From NCBI GenBank assembly GCA_026419785.1, contig JAODTK010003198.1, positions 248,001 to 312,000 of the forward strand: a stretch of 64,000 nt of DNA. Direction: 5' to 3'. This DNA comes from Sclerodactyla briareus (Eukaryota; Echinodermata; Holothuroidea; Dendrochirotida; Sclerodactylidae). Every line of letters begins with the position of its first letter. The first letter of the stretch is position 1. Below the pieces are notes generated by a model. The model was given only the letters and a program-made list of their open reading frames with translations. It was not told the DNA's origin and ran no database searches. The position numbers and the translations under genes are program-made. Positions 47,701-59,682 of the stretch are shown here, one piece after another.

Positions 47701-50700
47701 TTCTGACATTCACATCCTCTTAATGCATTTTGTGATTACCAAACCAATTGGCGATATAGGTATGGTACCCTGCTGTCCTTATCGAGGTTTTTCTGATTCT
47801 GTTGGTTCGTTCTTTTCCCAAGTTGTGAGAGCATGAAAGAAAGGCACCAAAAGAAAAAGACCCAATTGATAGCACGGTACAACAAACCCAGGATAACAGT
47901 CAGGATGGGGAGAAGGTACGAAACCTTCACATGGAGAATGCTCAGCTAAACCTGAAGATGAAGGGTGAGTGGGATTACTACATACAATATACTGTGAAAA
48001 CTATTCAAATTCAAATAGTTGCCTATTCGTAGCTATGTTCTAATTTGGTTCAATATTTAGGTATTGTTTTCTGGTATTTCTTCCATAATTACAACTAATT
48101 ACTACTGAACTTTTCGATAGTGGATGTTGTGCAGGTTGTGGGTCATCGCTGTTATTTTTTTCATTTTCCATTTCCGGTACGTTTATAAAGTCTGATCACT
48201 GGAGCTCACAAGTATGAACACATAACCCCCATTTTGCAAGGAACTTCCTGGTTTGCTCGTTTGTTTTTGTATCCCATTACAGAATTTTTAATTGTTCCTC
48301 ATTCAAGCTTTGCGACCTGTTCCCGCTTCCATTAGAACATGATCGTGATGTATCAACCACATCTCTCCCTCCGCTTGTCAGGCGATAATTATCTCTCTGC
48401 CCCGGTATAACAGAATTAAGCTTGCAGCTGCTTTCACTTCATTTATGGTGTGCACCATCATAGGTCCCGTTTCGTCGTTGTAACTAATTTATAGAAGTAG
48501 ATTTACCTCCCCTTATCCAAAAGAGGCATTTTCAAAAGGTTGAAGCATTCCTTTCATTTTACAGGGTTACTATCAGAGCTTGACGAGATCCGGGCACAGA
48601 GGGAACAGGCAGGACTGCAGTCATCATTTACCAGACTACAGTCTAGGCAGCTAGCCGAACACACCACGAACATCAAAACACTGGAGGTTAGTACAGGAGC
48701 ATACATTAAGCCGGGCCTACTTTACGCGATTTAAGATTTAAATGTGATTAACTTTCACATAATTGAAAAAATGCATATCGTTGTGAGGGCAGGAACTTGG
48801 AAACTTGAAGACATGCATCTGTTTTGCCCTTAACAGAGCGGGTATTCATTCAGGTAAGGTTTGATATCACATGTGAATTCATGTTTGTGTGAAGTGGAAC
48901 AGAAGCTTCAATAGTGCCCAATCAGCCTATTTATTGATAGAACTAGTTTAAAGTCCATACAGGTTGGTCCCTGAGGATCACTTGACAATGCATCCCTGAC
49001 GCAATCGGTAAGAATGGTTAAGCTAGAGTGGGAAAAGGCCAGTAAAATTTGGTCATCTTAGAACTGATTCATGGTTATGGGATATGTCTCTGACTGTTTG
49101 TAAGAGGGACCCCAGAATAGTTAACAGTAACACGGTTGGAAAAGCGTTCAGCCATCACTCAGTTTTGGGTTTCGATCCCGGTCGGGTCATACTTGGAAAA
49201 ATGCGGTCCTAGATTTATGCCGGGAACTCAACATGAGAGAATTGTGCAGGATAAACGTGAGGTAGGCAATTCAGCATGTTGTGCGTTTGCGTGTGACTAC
49301 CCCCATTCCTAAGTTGAAGGTACGCCGAAGAGGCATATTCCTGTTAAATGGTGAAGGATTTGCAGCTAATAAGAAGCGCAGTATCCAGGTCTGCACCCCT
49401 TGCCAAGCCTTTATCAGTTTTTGTTTGATCTCCTGTTGGAAAGTACCCCAAAAAAAGGGAGGAGTACTATCCATAATCATTAGTGTTTATACTCTGTTAA
49501 TCAATTCTCATAAGGAGCAGGTGTGGTGAATAGAAATGCCTTTACTGCGGAAACACCATATTTGACCTCTGATGATCTCAAAATGACCTCAACCGTTTGA
49601 CAGAACCAGAGGTAGTCTACATTCACCAAGTTTAGTCAAATCGATGAAATTGGAAACATATAAAAGTTAGGCAATTTAGGGGGCCATTCATATGGTGACA
49701 CCATTTTGAACCGATCCAAGATGTCTCAGGTGGAACATGTATTTGTAGTTTTGAATCAGCCTAGAGAGTTATTGCACTGACGGCAGCACCGGTAGAGGTA
49801 GAGGATGACAAGGCAGATTGCTAAAGAGACCCAAAACATTTAAAATCCTGGAACAGTACTCATGTCAGGGGATACATTCCAATGACAGTCACTATTACCG
49901 AGTTGAGCGATTGGTAAGGATTTGATTTTTACTTAGTCACTTCAGGACTAAACAGGTACCTTATGACCGTTTGATGGCTGGCCCTTCTTTTTGTCAAGGC
50001 ATTTAATGTCCCCATTAACAGACATTTTAGTATTCTAGTCTTCGAATTAGCCTCTTTGCAAGTAGCTCACACAGTACATTCTGGTCTAGCTCAGAAGGTA
50101 AGTTATGCATGTCCATGGGAAGCCATTCAGATACGAATCAATGAATTTTCTGTTTTTCATACTGAGAATTTGAACAATATTAGAAACAATATAACAACAA
50201 ACTTGGGAAATTCCTCACTGGCTGTGAAAGAGGTGTTTTCCCCAATACATGGCTCCACAAACAAACCCCCTAAGTACACAGATTCATCAAACCCTTGAAG
50301 TGATTATTGTCAACACTCCAGTGGAGAGTGAATTGAAACGATGAGGAAAGTGGAAAGCCAAACAGAGAGATGTCAGTTAGCTCCATTGATACACCCAGGG
50401 GTACTCGTATTGCTGTCTATGAAGCTATCGATCCCGGAATCGAAAAACCCTACGTAAGGTTATTGTTGTCAGGACGATTTTTTGTTTCTACAGCAGTCTT
50501 GTAGCAAAGATAGTGGAGTACAAATCTGGATAGTGGTGCCATGGAGTGACGCTCGAAGGCTGAAGTAAATTCTCAATAAGTAGAGTTAGGTCTCGGTAAT
50601 AGACTGTTCGAAAATGGTAAGGGACAAATATCTCCTAAACTCGAGGAGTTTGCCATGCCGTGTAGTGGTCAACAACCATAACAAAAAAACTTGAAAAAAT

Positions 50701-53700
50701 CTCCTCACTGGATATTGTTATTGAGGAGCTTCACCTTAACATGCTATTCGCGAAAGAGATGGTCACCTCCAGAGACGGGAAGGGTAGTAGAAGCTGGCTA
50801 TCACCACTACCTCCTTTCAGAGACTGGAAGGGTTAGTAGAAGCCTGGATATCACCATACCTCCTTCAGAGACTGGAAAGGCTAGTAGGGCATGGTATCAC
50901 CACTACTTAGCAATCCCAAAGCACTATTCTCTCAGCATATGAAAAACCCTATGCTGCCATCAAAACAGGCATATCTGCTCCCGAGACGCTTTCAATGTCC
51001 TTATTGAAATGGTCAGAGTTCAGTATTTGAATTACCTCCTCTAAAGACTGGAGGTAATTTAGAAGGTCATCCTATTACTAACAATCCCAACGAGTGAAAA
51101 TGAAACCCTTCCCTCAATATATTGAAAAACCACTATCCATCAAAACCAGGCATTAGAGTGAGTTAGGCCCTGTCGTTCCTTGCTAGGCCTCTTGGCCAGC
51201 ATTCCAACCTCCCATCCTCTGGGTCACTCTCCCCTCTTCCTCTGTCTCCCTTCATCTCACAGACTGATAAGGAATCGTGCTGAGCTCCACATTGAACAAC
51301 TCCAGAAGGAGCTCACGTCGTCGCAGGATGAGCAGAGAACACAGAACCCACAGGGGATCCCTGACCTGGAGAGGCAGAACTCATGAGCTACTAGGACAAC
51401 TGGAGGAGGCCCTCCACCAGAAGAAATAGAGCTGAGACCAACGCAAGATTAAGACTGTACGTCTAAAGGGGAACTGGCGGTGATAAAGATGGACCTCGTT
51501 AACGAAATGGAAGGTGAGTACGGGCCAACACTCGTTAGGAACAGTGAGCATCTCTGCTGTAATCCCAGACAAGAAGAGAATGGAGAAGATTAGTGCTGAG
51601 ATAGAGGTCATGGTCAATTAGGTAGTATTACACCAAAGAAAGATTACATGGAACACATTTTACAAGTGTTCTTGCCAGTGACATGAAAACAAATTAGAGG
51701 AAGTTTGTTCAATTTTATTTACACATAGACACCTGTCACTGTAAAATGCCAGGGCATACATCCTCAAATTAGAATCATTAGATGAAGTTTAACACTCCAA
51801 TTTCTAGCCAGCACGGATGACTGTTTGTTTTAGTTGTAGTGGATCATTGTTCTTCCCCAAGCGGCGCCAAACACACAACACAATAATGATAGTAGGCACC
51901 ATTATATTGGACCCCTCTACCTGCTGTAATGTAAAATATTTTGGCATTCCCTTTATGAGCTCCACATTCCATCACTGTATGCAAGAATAATGCATTGCAG
52001 TTTGCAGAAACATTACATCAGAATTAGGGCGAGGGGTTGATTAAAAATTGTGTTACATGGTATTCCCATGGGCAAGTATACACAAGTAAGGTACCTATAA
52101 TAGACAGGTGACCGGATGTTAGGTAATACAAGGTAGAATGCATATTTCCAATGGCTGTTACAACGTTCCTTGATTCTACAGGTCTGAAGGCGAAGGTTGA
52201 GATAGCTGAAGCTCCTACAGCTCATAGGCACCTAGTTTACTGAAAGGAATAAGGATATGCCCTGATGTACAGGCTGTCAGAGAGGAGGAATGGGAGAAAG
52301 TCAGCCAGCTGGAGACAGAAAAGTAGGTTTATTGATATGGTGTTATAGTTACTGAGGGGTTAACTATGAGAAGAGATTAGACCTTGAATTGATAGAAAAA
52401 AAAAACCACCATCAAAATCACATTTCGGATTAAGGAATTGTGGAGAGCATAGCAAAATCAGTATTGTTGGTTGACTGTCTCAATAAATTCTGCACTTGGC
52501 AGTGGTTCAGCTAGACCTGTCCGCAAATGCCCGAAGCTTTCTTCAGAAGTGCACGCTCAGATTAGCTCATTCGGCAAGAGCTCCAGACTTGTGATCCGAA
52601 GCTTGTGAGTTTGAATCCCACGATGCATGCAGGCCTTTTTCCATAGTACCCTTTGACAAGGCATGTCTCTTTCACTAACCCACATGTGAAAAATTGACCT
52701 TGACTTGTGATTAGTTGGTGTGCGTCGTATGTGGCTGCACCCTATGGGAAGTTTCCCAGGGGACAGGATGAAGTGGCGCAGTAAAATAGTGTGTCGGGAG
52801 TGAACAAGAAAGAGATGCATAGTATATAAATATAGTACAGGTGTGACCCGCACGGGGTAATATCTGTGAAGGGCTTCGATCACGTCAAAAATGGTCGATA
52901 GAGCTGCGTATTAAAAAACTTCCAGGATGTCACCAATTGCAGTTGTTCTCTATAGGCTCTGGAAAATTGAAAACAGTCCATTGCCATACAAATAAAAAAG
53001 CTTCTACCCTTACAGAGACATATCAGGCTCAGCGAGTGTGGCCCGTTTGTCCTGGTCCCAGGCCTAAACATGTCCTAATTAGGCTAAGAAGCCAACCGTT
53101 TTAGGAACTGACTGGCATCCCTCTTGGCTATCAATGTCTATATATTTAGTATTATTATCATAATTTAGTTATATAGAATGATAAATAGGAATAGAGTCAA
53201 TAGACTCTAGAACCGATTAAAGGCCAAATGAGAACAAACCTGTTTTCGGTAATGTGAGTTGATATTTTGGAAAGAGGGGCAGAATTCTCAGAGATGCGCA
53301 TCTCCCTCTTTGGGTGCTGAAAGCACAAACATGCGATCAGTCAGTTAAGTTTCCAGTGGCATCAAAATACAGCAGCAAAATAGAAGCCTAATACTGGTTA
53401 TGAGAGTGGAGGTGAATTAATTTGGGTGCTGATCTGTTTCTGCGAGCTTCTGCAACTGCAAGGAAACCAAATGGGTGATGCTTGTTGGGGTGTCTGTATC
53501 TTTTTTACAGACTTGACTTGGAAGCCCGCCTCAGGGAATGGAGAGAGTACACGCAGAGCTGGTAGCTAAAACAAAACAGGAGAGGACGGAACTTGATGAA
53601 AGAGTTCACACCGCTGAGAGGAAACTTGATGAAGCAGAAAGAGAAGCAGTCAGTCTGAAGTAAGTCATCATATACTACAGGGAAGATGGTTGGTGGGTTG

Positions 53701-56700
53701 GTAGCTGGTTAGATCAAATTTAATGAGCCGCCAACCCCGATATGCCTGTGTTATATGTTGACTTTGAGTCAAAACAGTAATAATTTCCCCCTTACAGCAC
53801 TTCTTACATTCACCTTTTTATGAAGGCAGGGGATGTTTCATAGGTCTAGCTTTGTTGTTGTTGCAAATCTGCAGAGGATGAAGCTGGGAAAAGATTTGTC
53901 AACCTAAAGCTGGCAGTGTTTTATTATGCCCCTATTAAAAGAGTCGAGTGACTCAAGCCAACGTTTCCATTCAAGTCAACAAAATCTCTGGAAGGTAATG
54001 AATGACTCAACACATTTTAAAGTTTTGTTATTGTAGCTAGAAAGAATGGTGTGTGGAAGGCATGAAGCTGGTAGGGAGGGTGGGGGGGGGGGGGATTTGT
54101 TTCAAAGTTTGAGGGCGCATATGTTTAGGGTGTGTGTTGTGACTGAGAGGAGAAGGAGGGAGGGATTATGATCTGATTACCTGCCAGTAGTGGCTCAGGT
54201 GTTGGTGGTAGAGGACTGAGCTTGTTGAAGGTCCTCGGGCTGATGACAAGAAGCTGGACAAATATGAGCAGCATCACTGTATATCTCTGTTTCAACCCAG
54301 AGACTTTTCATAGGTGGGAAGAATGGAAGCCAATCACTGAGTTACTAGGGATAAATCCTAGTGGTCTCTATGTTATAAGTGGCTGTGTCATTCAGGAAAT
54401 TGTATCGATTCTGAATGGCAGCCAAAGTTTGATGCCAATCAAACTGAAGTGTTAATGAAAATAAATCAACTTCATTCACACCACACATTACTTTGAATAA
54501 ATTGGCCTACTACTCATATTTTTACCTTACTTATATTTTACCCTAGAAACTTTTACTTACTTCTGTTCCCTCCACTCATGTCCATATATGTTGACGACTG
54601 TGTATATTGTAATTCAGTTCATATTTTTAATGTAAGTTAATATAGGTAATCACTGATCTATATATGTTCTGAACAGCTGAGAGTGGTAAATAAACTTGAA
54701 CCGTTATTATGCAATGGTATCTTCTGGCCTAACTATGAACTTTTCTGAGTGATCCTGCATGGTAGCCAGGTGAGGTTAAACAAACCACATTAACACACAT
54801 ACAGGTTTCTATTAACAGCTCCCCTTGTTTGTCTTCCATGGTAAGAAGGGGTTACCCACAACCCCAAACCACAAGGATGGGTGGGGCAGATTGTACATGG
54901 CAAATTGGGAAATAGGCACAGGCAGAATGATGGTTTTTGCCTACCTTAGCACATCGATGGGGACCAAATGTTCCAACAGTTGAGTTGTGGCCTCGGAAGA
55001 TGCTTCATTGAGCTGTGTGGGTGACATTTGTGGCGTTTCAAATAGAAATTGGAAACACTTACCACAAGACAATATATTAAAGGATAACTCAAGAATATAC
55101 AGATTGCTGACAGGTTAAAAGATGAAATCCAACTCTTGGAGGCACAGAAAGAAGAACTGGAGGCTGAAAAACAAGCCTTGAAGTAAGTTGGGTTTTCAGT
55201 TGTCATAGTTGATGGGATGTTGAAGCCAGGCAAAGTGACATGACTATTTGTTGCCTTTTGTTTGTTATGGGAAAAATTAATGTGGAAAAATTAATTCTTT
55301 TGGCATTATTAGTTAGATTGGACCCAGGCTAATATTGGAAATATCATACTTCCCTGAGCTTTGATGAATAAACTTCACATTGCAGCCTTCGTTAGATGGA
55401 TATTGTGGGTACAGTGAAATACCCCTCTCCAGTCATGACCCATCTCTGGAGAATTGCTGAGGTTTCATTATCCAAGATCAAATATTCAAGTCAATTCACA
55501 TCTTCACAGGGAGATTCATATCACCAGCAGGTCCATCAGCTGACTACTGGAGGGTGTTTTGTGAGCCTATAACAATATCAAACTCAAATTTTCCAAGCAG
55601 CTAGTGTTTTTACAAAGTCAACAATTCAAATTGGGGATTCAGCATTAGATGCATGTACAAATGTTCATGTAAATCTGTCATATCGTTCAGTTTATTCACA
55701 TGCAGATACCAAGACATTTACGATTCCGCTTTCTCATCCTCCTTATGCACAAAAGTTGATCGCGCAGATGGCACTCACCTTTTACCACTAACCTGTGCAG
55801 TAAGCCCACCTACTAGCTACTAGATCGGGTATAAGTGTAGTGCCCGAAGGTGGCTACCCGTGCTCATTCAAATTATGCCAGCCGAACCGATAGCAAGCTG
55901 TTAGTTCAGATAGCATTATTTACTCCTCTTTTATAATCTAGGGCCCCAAAGTTTTTCGTTTTTTACTTTCTAGCAAGAAAGCTTTTTGAGGGGTTATTTT
56001 TCATGCATTACAGAAGTTTGCACAGTTACCAAAAATGGTTTCAGTAGGTGGCATACTGCACAGGTTATTGGTAAGAGGTAAGGTCATCGCTTATAAATTG
56101 CCATAACAGGGGTTTTAGGCATTTGGTCCATGTGCTAAGAAACTTGCAGAGGCAACACACTAACTTCACGAAACCGATGACATAAATTGAGATGTTTCAG
56201 GTTCCCCATGGGCTGTTCTCATCTGTTGTTGCATTGTATTTTTTATCCTCTTTAGGAATCAGATCCCCAAGGACACATACACGAAAGCTGTCCGTAAGCT
56301 GAGAGACTTGCAGCGCCGTCACACCGACTTCAAGAACCTCATGACCTCTGTTGAGCTCTCCCAGATGCCCCATGGGTTGGTCTCATTCGGGGCCCCGACT
56401 AGAGCCTCAACACCCTTCCAATCGAAGGTGGGCAGGGTAAGATTCTGATTCCTTGCAGATGGTGAAGGCCTATACTTGGCATGTTGACTGGCTGGTAATA
56501 GATAGTACCCCTACCCCCATTGTATTTGGGTCAGGTCATTGTTCATCTGAGGTCAACAGAGATCACTTCTGAGGGCTCATACCCTGTATTTAGGTTGCCA
56601 AGAGTAGTAGATGATTCACCCAAGGTCAGAGGGTCAAAGCCTGAATCTTTAAAAACAGGGTTCAAACTAGGTATGGAGGCTGGCCATGTGAAGTAGAGGA

Positions 56701-59647
56701 TCTCTATTGTTTGCATCACATAAAGTCAATAGAGGTCAGTTTCTAATCCTCATGAACACATGTAGGTGGGCTATGTGATTAGTGTACCAAACAAACTTCT
56801 GCAATGTCACCATATAGTAACAATTGTTTTAGATTGCTCTTGTGATGTATAGTTTCCTTGGTGACAAGAAAATTAATATTCACAAACTTTACATACTCCC
56901 AATCAGCAAGACAAAAATTGATTCACACACGGTTTTGCAAGGAATCCCAAATTGAATAAATCATGGGGATTTCCCTTCTAAGCATAGTAGATAGTTGCCT
57001 CAAAAATCATTGAAGAGCAAATTTAGTGCGTTGACCCAGCCTGGACCTCTGTATGAATGTAACGTTGTCTAGCCTTCAGGAAGACATACTTAATATTTTC
57101 TCCATAATGCACCTTCCTGACAGATTGATTAGTCGTATCAGACCTACCATCTATGTAATGGCCCTGTCGCTTACCTGTATCAGAGTCGTGATCATTTTTG
57201 GTATTATAGATGGATGATTTTTCTTGCAACCAGGACTTCTATTTGGCTGTTTTAGATATTTTAGGCCTGCAGACTCAGCCGTACACTTTCTGAAATTTGA
57301 ACCAAGGTTGAAGCCAGCAGATCAGTTTCAGCTGTCTGAGTGTCAGGTTGCATCTCCCTTATAAATATGGTTGACACTTATAACAACCAGCAACTCTAGC
57401 AAGGAATGAAATATGAGTGAGGGTTATAGCTTATCCAAAAAAAGCCTATGTGGCATGTTCTATGCTGAATATACGTATGATCAATAGGAATCCTGGGAGA
57501 TGTAAGAGAAAAGTCGAACCCTCTCTAGACTGGTTGGTTGATTACAAAAAAAGTTCTAAACTTTATACAAGAGACTCTAGTCACTGTTTTAGGGAAATAG
57601 AAGCTAACATTTACACAATCGTCATCCAATCACTTTTCATTTGAGAAGAGGAGAGGGACCCAGATATTGGTTTCACTATTTAAAGTAACAGTCTGACAGA
57701 GTAGATCTTGACTGAGCTTCTTTCTAAAGAACAGCCATACTAGGCTTGTTACATATTAAACAGTTCATTGTATCTCCTCATTCCCCACTGCATCTTTTTT
57801 TTTTTACTGAAACTGCAGCTGCTTAAGTGTGCCCTTCGGAGAAACTGGTGTGGTAAAATTACTGAATTCATTATTCTAAAATGCTCTAAGGCAATGAACT
57901 CCAGGACTTTCATCAGTAAAGACCAATACTTCAGGGAAAATTTTCCAGTTATACACCCACGAGGCATTCTTTTTAGAGTGAAAATTACATGGTGTATAGC
58001 AGAACATGTCCAAACAACACATATATACTAGAGCACCATGTTTTATACAGTCTCAAAGTTGAAACATACGATTCCACTTCATACAGCTGAGTTCGCTAGA
58101 CTGCAATTAGATGTGATGACTTGAGTGAAAGTTAAGTAACTCAGTAGGTCTCAGATTTTGGTCAGAAACTATTAAGGAAATTAGAGGAATGCAGAGAGTG
58201 CCTAAGAAAAGTCAGAGTGTACGTTTTCTGTAAAAAGTAGTACTGAAGGACAGTGAAAGCGGGTAAAGAACAGTATGTATGTGAGTTAATAGAAAACATC
58301 GGAGTGCCGGGAAATGGGCTAAATTCTGAGTGCCGGGTAAAATGCCCGGGTGCCGGGCACGGCAGGCATGGGACATCCCTGAGAAGTGAATCCTAGGGAG
58401 TCAATATGCACTCTAATTTTTTTTTTCTCATTGAATAATGTTAACCATGAACCCTAACAATTGACGAAGAACAGGATAGGAACAGCCAATCGGCCCTGGA
58501 ACGTCTGGTTGATAGTGTGTATCACCACTAGTCCAAAGATGGTGTCAGTTGTGAAATACTCCTCACATGTATGTACAAGCATTATTTGTTGGACACACTC
58601 AGGTAGTGCACAGCAGGAGAGATTGCTGCAAGGCACTATTTCTAACATGTTGGTAGTAAAGGTTCTCTGTAGTCTGTGCCACTAGCCTGTTTTTCCGATT
58701 CTTTCAACTGTGGTGTGTTCCAATGGAGGAGGATCTTCTAACGACTAAAAATTAGGACTGTGCCCGAAAAACTACTACGTCAACTGAATGCGTGTAATGG
58801 GAGTAGTGGCAATGTTGGCTTTCTACCAGTGGCACATCGCTGAGACAGATGTGATGTTAAATAAAGTCGCCAATGGGCATCGGAAGTCCACCGGGAACTG
58901 CCCTGACTCTGCAGTATGTTCCTTTTCAATGTGCATATATACTATACATGGTGGAGTTGAAATAACCGGAGTGCAGGAAAAACACCTTCATGTGGTAGTG
59001 ACACCACGCATCCCCCAACCCCCCCCCCTCCCCCCCCTCATTGCTAAGCCAGAAACTGCAGTGAAGACGAGCCAGACATGTATATGCATGCGTGGCGTTC
59101 ATATGCGAATCCATAACTTTGAGTGAGATATGCTGGTGGGTTGTTATACTGTTTGTGGGAATGAAGTTTTGAGGAGAGATTATGTGTTCTGCTAGACTAC
59201 CTGTATCTTTGGAATATATAGTCATGCTCTATCGACTTGTTTGCTGACAGCTGTTGTGATATTTTACAGATCTATGGACAAAATGAACAGTTTGTCATGG
59301 ATGGGCAAAATATATACTTCAACATCCTACACCTGCAATTTGGATATTCAATCATGTTGTCTTGTTGAGTTATTTGTATTTCAATTCACTCCGAAGAGAT
59401 TATCCTTTCGTGATTCGATACAAGCATATTGTCTTTCCACGGCTACGTAAATGCCATTTAGCTTCTGCTCGCATTCACTAGCTCATTCACAGTAAACTCA
59501 TGCTGATTGGTTGAAATCCTTAACTGACAACAAGAGCCATAAGCATAGTAGAACATATTAGGCGTGCAAGTACCATTTTGTGTGCAGCTGTAGCCTATAC
59601 AGAGGACAGAATTCTGGAGGTGGGGAGGCAAAAACTCCCCCCCCCCC

Positions 59648-59682
<35 letters not shown>

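Larger units (their letters stand above)
48687..51262. other. CEP83 intron 5
   Basis: Contains a SINE-like element (49120-49270) and a 48-bp minisatellite (50762-50910). Two related segments containing GAAAAACC...CCATCAAAAC...CAGGCAT (about 50940 and 51122) suggest a local duplication. No additional exon was recognised. Confidence 0.5.

Noticed and set aside
53873..53997. Exon-like stretch with acceptor and donor in CEP83 intron 8
   Set aside because: All three frames contain stops and none reads as coiled coil.
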